64,000 nt of DNA from NCBI GenBank assembly GCA_033794685.1, contig JARAYZ010000002.1; one strand, given 5' to 3'. Every line of letters begins with the position of its first letter. Positions within the stretch are counted from its first letter, which is position 1. This stretch comes from Lentzea sp033794685. Lineage in GTDB: Bacteria > Actinomycetota > Actinomycetes > Mycobacteriales > Pseudonocardiaceae. The notes beneath the pieces are model-generated. The model worked only from the letters and a program-made list of their open reading frames with translations. It was not told the DNA's origin and did no database searches. Made by a program: the position numbers and the translations under genes. Below are positions 16,422 through 23,910 of this stretch, one piece after another.

Positions 16422-17324
16422 TTACCGGACGGCCGCGCGCAGCCGTCCCGCGAGCTCCAGGTACTCCTCGACGGATCCAGCGGTCTGCTGGAAGTCGGCG
16501 AACACCTCGTCCACGACCCCGTCGACCGTCCGCACGTAGTCCGCGACCTGCCCGATCGTGCCGGTGTGCGGCACGTGCGCCGGATCGGCCTTCTCGGCCG
16601 TGATGTGCGGGTTGATCCGCAACGGACACCGCAGCAGGTCGGGATCGCGGCCGAACGCCGAGGCCTGCTTGCGCATCGACGCGATGGTCGCGGTCAGCAT
16701 CGGCAGCGGCAGGCCGACGGCGAGCCAGCCGTCCGCACGCCGTGCGATGCGCGTGAACGCGGCCGGCACCAGCCCCGCGAGCAGCACCGGCGGACGCCGG
16801 ACCGGCTTGGCCTTCACGACCGACTCCGGCACCGTCCACAACGGACCTTCGTGCCGCACGACGTCGCCGGACCAGAAGGCGTCCAGGACGTCGAGCGTCT
16901 CCTCCAGCCGGGCGCCACGACCCTCCCACGGCACCCCCACCGCCTGGTACTCGTCACGCGACCACCCGACACCGATGCCGAGGTCGATCCGGCCGCCGCT
17001 GACCTGGTCGAGCGTGGCCACGGTGCGGGCGAGCAGCGCGGGTGGCTGCCACAGCGCGTTGAGGGTGCTCGTGCCGAGCCTGGCTCGCGAGGTCGTCGCC
17101 GCCACCGCGGCGAGCAGGGTCAGCGGGTCCAGGAAGTTCTCGTACTCGGGCGGGATCACGCCGTCGCGGCTGACGTAGCGGTCGCGCGGCGCGGTCGGGA
17201 GCAGCAGCCGGTCCCCGACCCACAGGCTGTCGAACCCCATGGCCTCGGCCTCGGCGGCGACCCTCAGCGTGAGAGCGGGGTCGGCGAAGCGGCCGTACTG
17301 GGGCAGGGCGAGTCCGAGTTTCAC
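16422..17324 (-). CDS. LLM-class F420-dependent oxidoreductase
   Basis: A 300-residue luciferase-like monooxygenase-fold protein of the F420-dependent class: N-terminal VKLGLALPQYG, then FDSLWVGDRLLLP, GTSTLNALWQPPALLARTVATLDQVSGGRIDLGIGVGW, and a C-terminal TIGQVADYVRTV segment. These proteins use F420H2 or FMN for redox of secondary metabolites or xenobiotics; substrate is not predictable. GTG 17324 overlaps the stop of the TetR gene as GTGA, so it is co-translated with the regulator and is the last gene of a three-gene operon. Confidence 0.88.
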   Translation of the reverse strand: MKLGLALPQYGRFADPALTLRVAAEAEAMGFDSLWVGDRLLLPTAPRDRYVSRDGVIPPEYENFLDPLTLLAAVAATTSRARLGTSTLNALWQPPALLARTVATLDQVSGGRIDLGIGVGWSRDEYQAVGVPWEGRGARLEETLDVLDAFWSGDVVRHEGPLWTVPESVVKAKPVRRPPVLLAGLVPAAFTRIARRADGWLAVGLPLPMLTATIASMRKQASAFGRDPDLLRCPLRINPHITAEKADPAHVPHTGTIGQVADYVRTVDGVVDEVFADFQQTAGSVEEYLELAGRLRAAVR

Positions 17325-17893
17325 GCGGCCAGCCCCGCCAGCACGAAGTCGCCGATCTCCCCGGCGAGCTGACCAGGCGTTTTCGGTCCGTCCGGCCGGA
17401 ACCACATCGGCAGCTGGTTCACCACGCCGAGCGCGATCCGCACGACCGTGTCGGCGGGGACGAGCGAGCTGAACTCGCCGTCCGCCTGCCCCTTCTCCAC
17501 GACCGCGAGGAACGTCTCGTGGTAGCGGCGGCGTTCGGCGCGGAAGTCCGTCATCCGGTCCTCGCCGAGCCGGTGCAGCTCGCGGACGAACACCGCCGTC
17601 TCGTCGACCCGTTCGGCCGTCGAGGTGACGAGAGACGCCAGGATCTCGCGCACCGTCTCGCCGGCGGGCAGGCCGAGGCCGATGATCCGGTCCATGTCGG
17701 CCGCCTGGGCCGTGATCAGCAGCCGGTAGATCTCGAAGAGCAGGTCGTCCTTGGAGCGGAAGTAGTGGTAGAGCGCGCCCTTGGTGATACCGGCGGCGTT
17801 GACGACCTCCTGCACCGAGGTCGCGTCGTAGCCCTGCGACGCGAACAGGCGCACGGCCGCGTCGATGATCTTCTGCTCGGTCGCGCTGGACAT
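17321..17893 (-). CDS. TetR/AcrR-family regulator
   Basis: A 190-residue repressor. The N-terminal HTH reads IIDAAVRLFASQGYDATSVQEVVNAAGITKGALYHYFRSKDDLL in two stretches, a textbook TetR DNA-binding domain. The C-terminal ligand domain ends in VVNQLPMWFRPDGP, similar to fatty-acyl-CoA-responsive TetR proteins. It lies between two LLM oxidoreductase genes, 3 bases after one and overlapping the other, so all three are one operon. The perfect palindrome at 18881-18896, upstream of the operon, is the likely operator and makes the operon autoregulated. Confidence 0.9.
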   Translation of the reverse strand: MSSATEQKIIDAAVRLFASQGYDATSVQEVVNAAGITKGALYHYFRSKDDLLFEIYRLLITAQAADMDRIIGLGLPAGETVREILASLVTSTAERVDETAVFVRELHRLGEDRMTDFRAERRRYHETFLAVVEKGQADGEFSSLVPADTVVRIALGVVNQLPMWFRPDGPKTPGQLAGEIGDFVLAGLAA

Positions 17894-17896
17894 CGG

Positions 17897-18847
17897 CTAC
17901 CTCTGGGGTGCGAGCGCCCGCACCTGCTCGACCTGGTCTCCACCGGTCGGGAGCAGCGCGATGATCGGGGTGTCGACGCCGTTCGCCTGGTACTCGGCCA
18001 CGCGGTCGCGGCACTGGTCGGCCGACCCGTGCACGACCAGCGCGTCCACGACCTCGTCCGGGATCGACTTCGACGCGGCCTTGCGGTCGCCCGCGGCCCA
18101 CGCCTCGTGCATCGGGCGCAGCGCCTCGCCACGGCCCAGCCAGTCGTGGAACGCCGCGTAGGCGGGCACGGTCAGGTAGGTGCTGATCAGCATGCGTCCC
18201 AGCGCCCGTGCGGCGTCGGCGTCCTCGGTCGGGCAGACGAAGATCCGGGCCGCGAGCTCGGCGTCGCCCAGTTCCTCGCGCACCTGCGGCACGTCGGAGG
18301 CTGCCAGCCAGTTCGTGATCGCGCCGTCCGCCTCACGTCCGGCCAGGCGCAGCATGTTCGGGCGCAGCGCCGCGAGCATGATCGGCACCTTCTCGGCCGG
18401 CGGGCGCTCCAGCTTGAAGCCCTTCACCGAGAACGTGTCGTAGTCGGCGGAGACCTTCTCCCCCGCGAGCGCGGACTTCAGGAAGCGCAGCGTGTCGCGG
18501 GTGCGCTTGAACGGCTCCTCGAACGGGATCGCGTTCCAGCGCTGCACGATCGCGGGCGACGACGAGCCGATGCCCAGCACGAACCGGCCACCGGTCACCT
18601 CCGCGAGCGTCGCGGCGGTCATCGCCAGCGTGGCGGGGCCGCGCGTGTAGACGGGCGCGATCGCCGGGCCGAAACGCAGTTCGGAGGACCACTGCGCGGC
18701 CAGGGCGAGTGGTGTGAACGCGTCGGTGCCCGTCGTCTCGGCCGACCACACGTCCGTGTAGCCGAGCCCGGCGAGCTCGGACACCAGCGCGCGGTGCTCC
18801 AGCACCGGCACGCCGATCAGCGGCAGCGTGATTCCCCAACGAGCCAT
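17897..18847 (-). CDS. LLM-class F420-dependent oxidoreductase
   Basis: A 316-residue luciferase-like oxidoreductase, distant from the one at 16422: N-terminus ARWGITLPLIGVPVLEHRALV, then TDVWSAETTGTDAFTPLALAA, GGRFVLGIGSSSP, and a late DALVVHGSADQCRDRVAEYQANGVDTPII segment, as in the TIGR03617-like F420 LLM group. It is the first gene of the operon with tetR and the second LLM gene; ATG 18847 lies 34 bases from the palindromic operator. Two different LLM enzymes under one TetR suggest a catabolic or detoxifying pathway. Confidence 0.88.
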   Translation of the reverse strand: MARWGITLPLIGVPVLEHRALVSELAGLGYTDVWSAETTGTDAFTPLALAAQWSSELRFGPAIAPVYTRGPATLAMTAATLAEVTGGRFVLGIGSSSPAIVQRWNAIPFEEPFKRTRDTLRFLKSALAGEKVSADYDTFSVKGFKLERPPAEKVPIMLAALRPNMLRLAGREADGAITNWLAASDVPQVREELGDAELAARIFVCPTEDADAARALGRMLISTYLTVPAYAAFHDWLGRGEALRPMHEAWAAGDRKAASKSIPDEVVDALVVHGSADQCRDRVAEYQANGVDTPIIALLPTGGDQVEQVRALAPQR

Positions 18848-18880
18848 GAACGCCTCCCGGTCAGCAGCTTCGCCGCCACC

Positions 18881-18896
18881 CTACCGACCGGTCGGT
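18881..18896. promoter_or_regulatory. probable TetR operator palindrome
   Basis: TACCGACCGGTCGGTA is a perfect 16-base palindrome in the 61-base gap between the O-methyltransferase gene and the LLM-TetR-LLM operon, positioned to cover the operon promoter. The ACCGACCGGT core resembles operators of acyl-CoA-responsive TetR regulators. Confidence 0.75.
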
Positions 18897-18908
18897 ATGC
18901 CCACAACC

Positions 18909-19565
18909 TCACCTCTTGCGGGCCATGGTCAGCCCGTCCGCGATGGGCACCAGCACCGACTCCACCCGCGGGTCGGTGCGCACGAACCTGTTGAAGGCGT
19001 CGATCGCGGCGGCGTTGCCCTCCGGCTGGTCGGCGGCGGCCTCGCCGTAGTAGAGGGTGTTGTCGGCGAGCAGCAGGCCGCCCTGCCGGACGCGCGGCAC
19101 CAGCAGGTCCCAGTAGTGGACGTACCCGACCTTGTCCGCGTCGATGAAGACCAGGTCGATGACCGGTTCCTCCGGCATCTCGGCGAGCGTCTGGGCGGCC
19201 GCCCCGAGTCTCAGCTCGATCCGGTCGCGCACGCCCGCCGCCTGCCACGCCTCCTCGGCGATCGCGGTCCACTCGGGCGAGACGTCGCAGGTGATGACCT
19301 TGCCGGACGGGGGAAGCGCCTGCGCGAACGCCAGCGTGGAGTACCCGGTGTAGGTGCCGACCTCGACCACGGTCTGCGCGCCGGTGAGCTTGACCAGCAA
19401 CGACAGCAGCACCGCCTGCTCGTGCGGGATCTGCATCTCCGCCGAGTCGCCGAGCTCCAGCGTGCGGGCGATGAGCTTCTCCTGCACCGCGCTGGGCCGG
19501 CCTGCCTGCTCGCGCACGTAGCGGTAGATCTGCGGGGTCATGACCACGGCCTTGAAGTCGTTCAC
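18909..19565 (-). CDS. SAM-dependent O-methyltransferase (CCoAOMT-like)
   Basis: A 218-residue class I methyltransferase of the cation-dependent catechol/caffeoyl-CoA O-methyltransferase family (methyltransferase_3). The SAM-binding motif VVEVGTYTGYSTLAFA is at about residues 66-81, followed by KVITCDVSPEW and IDLVFIDADK, whose Asp is the usual divalent-metal ligand, and a second metal-binding region at LLADNTLYYGEA. These enzymes methylate one hydroxyl of a catechol. It starts 13 bases after the preceding gene and closes the operon with the putative tyrosine hydroxylase and the ammonia-lyase, so a caffeate- or DOPA-type catechol is the likely substrate. Confidence 0.88.
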   Translation of the reverse strand: MNDFKAVVMTPQIYRYVREQAGRPSAVQEKLIARTLELGDSAEMQIPHEQAVLLSLLVKLTGAQTVVEVGTYTGYSTLAFAQALPPSGKVITCDVSPEWTAIAEEAWQAAGVRDRIELRLGAAAQTLAEMPEEPVIDLVFIDADKVGYVHYWDLLVPRVRQGGLLLADNTLYYGEAAADQPEGNAAAIDAFNRFVRTDPRVESVLVPIADGLTMARKR

Positions 19566-19578
19566 GCGCGGCCTTCTC

Positions 19579-20337
19579 TCATAGTCGGGTGGCGAACTTT
19601 CTGAGTGTCTCTCCGCACTCGCTCCCCAGCGGGCGTTTCGCGAGGTCGTGACCGATCGCGGACAAGACGGCGGCGCGGTGGGCGCGGTAGCGGCTCACGC
19701 ACACGTTCTCCCGGCTGACGAGGAAGAACTCGTCGAACCGGGCGCGCTCGGCGTCGGTGGTGGTCGTGCGCGACCGGCCGGACTCGCGCAGCAGCGACGG
19801 GCCGCCGGGCACGAGTCTGCGCATGACCTCCATGTGTGCCAACAGGTTCGCCTTGCTCGCGGAGGAGAGCGGTTGCGCCGCCACGGGCCCCAGTGCGGCA
19901 CGAGCCCGGCGCAACAGGCCGGGCAGGGGCTCGTAGTCACGTGCCCACCGCCCGCTGAACGCCGGGTCGAACGTCACCATCATCGGCCGGATGACGTCCT
20001 CGTACATCTCACGGGAACAACTGCCCGAATAGGCGAGCATCACCGAGTACGCGTCGTATCCAAGCGCAGTCAGGCCGACTGACTGCGAATCAGGCTCGCG
20101 TATCAGCCGATCGAGTGAAGCCGAAAGAAACTTCCAGACCAGAAACGCGCCGTGATGGCCGAGAAACCACCGGTGCACGGCGTGTTCCACCGGATCCTCC
20201 GGGGTGCGGATGGAGATCGGCAGCTGGAAGCAGCCGTTCGCGCACGGAATCAATTCCGTGCCCGGCATCGGCATCCGCAGCACGGGCAGGTCCACCCAGG
20301 TGTGCCCCCACGCGGGGAGACAGACGGGAGCACTCAT
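19579..20337 (-). CDS. putative heme-dependent L-tyrosine hydroxylase-like protein
   Basis: A 252-residue soluble protein without a motif I can name for certain. It resembles, from memory, the actinomycete L-tyrosine 3-hydroxylases (LmbB2/HrmE/Orf13/TyrH group), which use heme and peroxide to make L-DOPA. The features behind this are an N-terminal PxWGHTWVDLPV, the histidine-rich DPVEHAVHRWFLGHHGAF (candidate heme ligands), AYSGSCSREMYEDVIRPMM, and HPAF-type FDPAFSGRWARDYEPLPG. Its length is a little short for that group. ATG 20337 overlaps the stop of the ammonia-lyase as ATGA, and the O-methyltransferase follows 13 bases later, so a role in the same aromatic pathway is likely even if the hydroxylase label proves wrong. 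Confidence 0.5.
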   Translation of the reverse strand: MSAPVCLPAWGHTWVDLPVLRMPMPGTELIPCANGCFQLPISIRTPEDPVEHAVHRWFLGHHGAFLVWKFLSASLDRLIREPDSQSVGLTALGYDAYSVMLAYSGSCSREMYEDVIRPMMVTFDPAFSGRWARDYEPLPGLLRRARAALGPVAAQPLSSASKANLLAHMEVMRRLVPGGPSLLRESGRSRTTTTDAERARFDEFFLVSRENVCVSRYRAHRAAVLSAIGHDLAKRPLGSECGETLRKFATRL

Positions 20338-21845
20338 CAAACACCCTCCACTTCGGACACGAGGGCGTCGAGGACGTCCGCCACCCGGCCCAGCGAGACG
20401 TCCAGTGGCCGATCTTCCACGATCGGCGGCACCTCCAGCGCCAGCCGGTCGAACACCGCCGCGAGCCGGGGCGCCTGCGGGCGGCGCGCGCCGACGTGCA
20501 CGGCCTGGCGCAACGCGAGCGCGACCCCGGCGTGCAGGTACCGCAACAGCTTCGCCTGGTCCAGCGCGGTGAGCGCGGCCTGCGTGCCGAACGGCACGAC
20601 GTCCTGGTTGTGCAGGTTCGTCGGCAGGCTCTGCATGGAGGCGGGCGCGGCGGCCCTGCGCATCGCGGCGACGGTGGCGGTCATCGAGAGCTGCACGCCC
20701 TGCAACGCGTGGTGCTGACCGGGCAGCGGGCTCAGCATCGGCGGCAACCCGTTGCTGCGGTGAGGATCCACCAGCAGGTCCAGCTGGCGTTCGGCCAGGT
20801 TGCCCAGCTGCACCAGGGCGACGTTGAGCTGATCGGCCGCGAAAGCGCTGGGCTGGCCGAAGAAGTTGCCGCCGTGCACGACCTCCCCGGTCTCCGGGAA
20901 GAACAACGGGTTGTCGCTCACGCCGTTCAGGTCGCGGCGCACCACCTCGTCCGCGTGCCGCACGCTCGTGCCGGCCGCGCCGATCAACTGTGGTGTGCAA
21001 CGGATGCTGTAGGGCTCCTGCAGCGACCGTTCGCCCGACGGTGTGCTGCCCTCGAGCCACGTCCTGATGGACGCACCCGTTTCAGCGACGTCCGGATGCC
21101 CGAACGCGGCCAGTAGTCCAACCGACATGAACTCGGTGCCGCATCCCAGCACGTCGGTCATCAAGGCGGACAACAACTCCGCCGTGCGGTGTGCCCTAAC
21201 TGCCTGCGCGACAGCGAGTCCGAGCGCCGCAGCCGTCACCGAGATGCCGTTCACCAACGCGAGCGCGTCCCGTCCGTCGAGCACGAGTGTGTTCAGCCCG
21301 GCCCGTGTAAGCGCTTCCGCAGCGGGCATCAGTCTTCCTTGGAAGAACGCGTTGCCGTTACCACGCAACGCATGTGCCACATAGGCCAGCGGCTGGAGAT
21401 CACCACTGGCTCCGACCGAGCCCAATCGTGGTACGGCTGGGGCGAATTCGGTGTCCAGCATGGCAGTCAGCGAGTCCACGACCTGCTGGGACACTCCAGA
21501 TCGCCCTTGCGCCAACGAGAAAAGCCGGGCGAGCACGGCCGCACGAGCCACGGCCGGCGGTAACAGTTCACCGTGGCCGACTATGAGGTGGATTATGGTG
21601 TTGTCGCACTGACCGGCGCTGTCCGCGCGGCCCGCGAACTCCACCAGCGGGCCGAAACCCGTTGTGACACCGTAGATCGCGCGTCCGGACGCGCTGACTT
21701 CGAGCACGAACTCGCGACACCGCGCGATCCGGTCGCGCACGTCCGCCGGCAGTACGACGTGCAGCGGGTCGCGGGCGAGTTCGAGCTGCGCCGGTTCGAG
21801 GTGCGCGGCCAGATTCAGGGCAGCAGAAGAGGTTCCGACAGGCAC
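20337..21845 (-). CDS. MIO aromatic amino acid ammonia-lyase, tyrosine-type
   Basis: A 502-residue enzyme of the HAL/PAL/TAL family, which eliminates ammonia from an aromatic amino acid using a self-made MIO cofactor. The MIO triad is Ala146-Ser147-Gly148 (SVGASGDLQPLAYV), and the catalytic Tyr58 lies in IYGVTTGFG. The selectivity pair is His86-Leu87 (NTIIHLIVG), which marks tyrosine ammonia-lyases; Phe-Leu marks PAL and Ser-His marks HAL. LNGVSDNPLFF and HGGNFFGQP are conserved active-site loops. AGGAGG five bases before GTG 21845 fixes the start. First gene of the operon with the hydroxylase-like protein and the methyltransferase; product would be p-coumarate, or caffeate from DOPA. An aminomutase is possible. 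No hut genes are nearby, which argues against histidine catabolism. Confidence 0.88.
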   Translation of the reverse strand: MPVGTSSAALNLAAHLEPAQLELARDPLHVVLPADVRDRIARCREFVLEVSASGRAIYGVTTGFGPLVEFAGRADSAGQCDNTIIHLIVGHGELLPPAVARAAVLARLFSLAQGRSGVSQQVVDSLTAMLDTEFAPAVPRLGSVGASGDLQPLAYVAHALRGNGNAFFQGRLMPAAEALTRAGLNTLVLDGRDALALVNGISVTAAALGLAVAQAVRAHRTAELLSALMTDVLGCGTEFMSVGLLAAFGHPDVAETGASIRTWLEGSTPSGERSLQEPYSIRCTPQLIGAAGTSVRHADEVVRRDLNGVSDNPLFFPETGEVVHGGNFFGQPSAFAADQLNVALVQLGNLAERQLDLLVDPHRSNGLPPMLSPLPGQHHALQGVQLSMTATVAAMRRAAAPASMQSLPTNLHNQDVVPFGTQAALTALDQAKLLRYLHAGVALALRQAVHVGARRPQAPRLAAVFDRLALEVPPIVEDRPLDVSLGRVADVLDALVSEVEGV

Positions 21846-22099
21846 GATGCCTCCTGAGGACTGTGGGGAGCCACTCGCGACGATCCCGGTAGACCAGTCA
21901 GCGAGGAAGGGCCTTATGTACGCACTAAGCGAGGAAAATTTCTCAGCTCCGCGCAGGCACCTTCAAGCCGCCAGGGAGGTGATCGAACTCTCCGCGCACG
22001 ATTCGGCCCAAAAGATCGGTGGACTGGTCCACTGGGGTGAACCTGTCGTCACCGCAAGAGAATGTCCTTTCACACCAACGACAACGGTGATCGGCAGCC

Positions 22100-22320
22100 T
22101 CACCGCGAGCCGTCCCTCAGGAGACGGCGCGGGATCTTGCCTGAAACGGACCTCTTCAGCTCTCGCACGGACTCAACCTGGCGGATCCGCACGCGGGGCG
22201 CCACCTCGGCCACCGCGACTCGTCCATCACGACGTCGCCTTGCGTGACCACGAAGGCCCGGGGAATCGCTCCGTTGACCCGAATGGGGCGCGCTGTCACC
22301 GCCTCGAACGCGGCTTTCCC
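22100..22320 (-). pseudogene. 3' remnant of a 4-coumarate:CoA-ligase-like gene, frameshifted
   Basis: On the minus strand, residues RPIRVNGAIPRAFVV in one frame continue in the next frame as VAEVAPRVRIRQVESVRELK and RSVSGKIPRRLLRDGSR before a stop at 22100. This is the C-terminal subdomain of an acyl/aryl-CoA ligase (ANL family), including the SGK catalytic lysine region and the usual RR-LR ending. A frameshift lies near 22210-22225, and the remaining ~450 residues upstream are gone: the M23 terminator begins within about 20 bases. It lies on the same strand just before the ammonia-lyase. Only about 70 codons survive. Confidence 0.7.
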
Positions 22321-22338
22321 TTGTGCCGGGCTCGAACA

Positions 22339-22377
22339 CGGCCACGCCGCCGTGCGTCGTGCACGACGGCGTGGCCG
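22339..22377 (-). terminator. terminator of M23 peptidase gene
   Basis: 17-base arms (22339-22355 and 22361-22377, core GGCCACGCCG / CGGCGTGGCC) with one G-U type mismatch and a 5-base loop, starting 37 bases after the stop codon of the M23 gene. No long U-tract, as is common in actinobacteria. Confidence 0.75.
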
Positions 22378-22413
22378 GAGACTACCGGGACTTCTCGTGA
22401 TCAGGCGGCCGAG

Positions 22414-23205
22414 TTACAGGCTCACACCGCGCTCGGCGAGCCAGCCGACCGGGTTGATCTTCTGACCGCCGGCGGCCCACACCTCGAAGTGCACGTGCGG
22501 CCCGGTCGACTGCCCGCGGTTGCCGATCGTCGCGATCTGCTGCCCGGCCTTGACCTTGGCGCCCTGCGGCACGTCGATGGTGTTCATGTGCCCGTAGACG
22601 GTGATGGTGCCGTCGTCGTGCTGAACGCGAACCCACAGCCCGAACCCGGACGCGGGCCCGGCCTCGACGACCGTGCCGTCCATGACGGAGACGATCGGCG
22701 TGCCGATGGCGTTCGCGATGTCGATGCCGTTGTGGCTGGTCCCCCACCGGGCACCGAAGCCGGACGTGAACGACCCCTGGGCGGGCCGCACGCACTTGGG
22801 CCGCTTCGCCTCTTCCTCGGCGGCGACACGGGCCGCCTCGACCTTGGCGGCCTCCTGACGCTGCGCGTACGCGCCCTCGGCGGACTTGAGCGCCTCGGCG
22901 ACGTGGAACTGCGCCTGGATCTGCTCGGCCTGCAGGAGCTTGCGAGCCTCGGACCCGGTCGCGACGGAGTGAATCGTCTGCGGACCCTGCTGCTGCGGCG
23001 GCGCGGTCATCGCCGCGGCGAGGTTCTTCGTGGCCGCCACAGGGGCGATGATGCGATCGACCGGGCTGACGGTGGTGGCCGCCTGGGCGAAACCGGCGCC
23101 GGCAAGGGCGCCCGCGGCGACAACCACCGCGACGGCCTTCTTGCGGTCCAGGTCCACTCTGGTGATGACGTCGACCAGCGGACCCTTCGCTCGATGCCGT
23201 GCCAA
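22414..23205 (-). CDS. secreted M23-family peptidase
   Basis: A 263-residue protein with one N-terminal membrane/signal helix (KKAVAVVVAAGALAGAGFAQA), a charged helical stalk rich in Ala/Glu (HVAEALKSAEGAYAQRQEAAKVEAARV) and a C-terminal lysostaphin-type M23 domain. Zn ligands are the His and Asp of SHNGIDIAN and the HVH of GPHVHFEVW, with YGHMN between them. It should cut peptidoglycan cross-bridges or stem peptides outside the membrane, or act as an EnvC-like activator. GGAGG six bases before TTG 23205 makes that the best start; the overlapping ATG 23217 has no ribosome-binding site. It precedes, but is 705 bases from, the PBP gene. Confidence 0.85.
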   Translation of the reverse strand: MARHRAKGPLVDVITRVDLDRKKAVAVVVAAGALAGAGFAQAATTVSPVDRIIAPVAATKNLAAAMTAPPQQQGPQTIHSVATGSEARKLLQAEQIQAQFHVAEALKSAEGAYAQRQEAAKVEAARVAAEEEAKRPKCVRPAQGSFTSGFGARWGTSHNGIDIANAIGTPIVSVMDGTVVEAGPASGFGLWVRVQHDDGTITVYGHMNTIDVPQGAKVKAGQQIATIGNRGQSTGPHVHFEVWAAGGQKINPVGWLAERGVSL

Positions 23206-23862
23206 AACTGCCTCCATGCACTCGGGGGAGTTCGGCAACCGCGCTGCGCCTGGCGTCGGGGGCCTGGCTGCGGGCTTCGGGGGCCCGGTGGTGGACTGGA
23301 CCGCTTCGGGGGCGTTCCGTGTCCTTGCGGTTATCGAACCGTGACATGCGGCGCAGAACGTAACCTCGCGTGACCGACGCGGGCAAGCGAAGTGGGGGTT
23401 CAGGTGATTAGGCCCACTGCTGGTCACTTTGGGTAATCACCTGGTTCAGGGCATGGTCACCGCGTTCTGAACCAATCCCCGGGCTGGTGTTTGTACTGGT
23501 CAGTCGCTTTATCGTGAAAGGTTTGCCGGGGACGGGGGCGGGGACGAACGGCCTCGGGGTGGTCACTTCGGGTGGTCGAGGTCGTTTGGGCACGCCCGTG
23601 CCTGGCGGGAGTACGGGGCTTGCGTTGAGGCGTCGGGTTCCAGCGGGATGGCCGGCCTGTACGGGTCGCGTCACCTTGCGTGGGTGGTTGCGCGGGCAGA
23701 CACGAGCCGGTGCCGGTCATCGCCGCTACCCGGTCCACTCCGCCTGCCCGCTCAGCACCGCCCCTGCCCCACCAGACCGACGCACCTGACCCGACCCGAC
23801 CCCTCCCGGCCTGCCCACACAGCCCCTCGCGAACCGTCCCGACCAGCCCCACGCAACACAAA
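23206..23862. other. long gene-free stretch with one hairpin
   Basis: About 650 bases between the M23 gene and the PBP terminator contain no ORF with convincing coding character. The M23-proximal part (23206-23450) is probably its promoter and long 5' leader. The PBP-proximal part is markedly C-rich on the plus strand (many CCGACC/CCCGACC units near 23790-23830). The similar strings TGGTCACTTTGGGT (about 23421) and TGGTCACTTCGGGT (about 23562) recur. I looked for a c-di-AMP (ydaO) leader, common before such genes in actinobacteria, and could not match its conserved core. Confidence 0.5.
23401..23443. repeat. inverted repeat in M23 leader
   Basis: Perfect 10-base arms CAGGTGATTA (23401-23410) and TAATCACCTG (23434-23443), with further partial pairing inside (GGCCCAC / GTGACC side), extend to GGTTC on both outer sides. 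It could be an operator or an RNA stem in the leader of the M23 gene. Confidence 0.55.
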
Positions 23863-23895
23863 GGGCCGCCGGACGCACCTGGCGTCCGACGGCCC
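23863..23895 (-). terminator. terminator of PBP gene
   Basis: 14-base arms (23863-23876 and 23882-23895; GGGCCGCCGGACGC / GCGTCCGACGGCCC) with one mismatch and a 5-base loop, 15 bases past the stop codon of the penicillin-binding protein gene. Confidence 0.8.
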
Positions 23896-23910
23896 CTGAC
23901 CGAGCGAGAC

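Noticed and set aside
20337..21845. histidine ammonia-lyase (hutH) label
   Set aside because: The selectivity pair is His-Leu rather than Ser-His, no hutU/hutI genes are near, and the operon partners are aromatic-pathway enzymes.
23206..23500. ydaO/c-di-AMP riboswitch before the M23 gene
   Set aside because: Expected from the gene type, but the conserved CCCGACAGCTAACCTCG-like core is not present on the minus strand. Only a partial similarity (GTAACCTCGCG) occurs, on the wrong strand.
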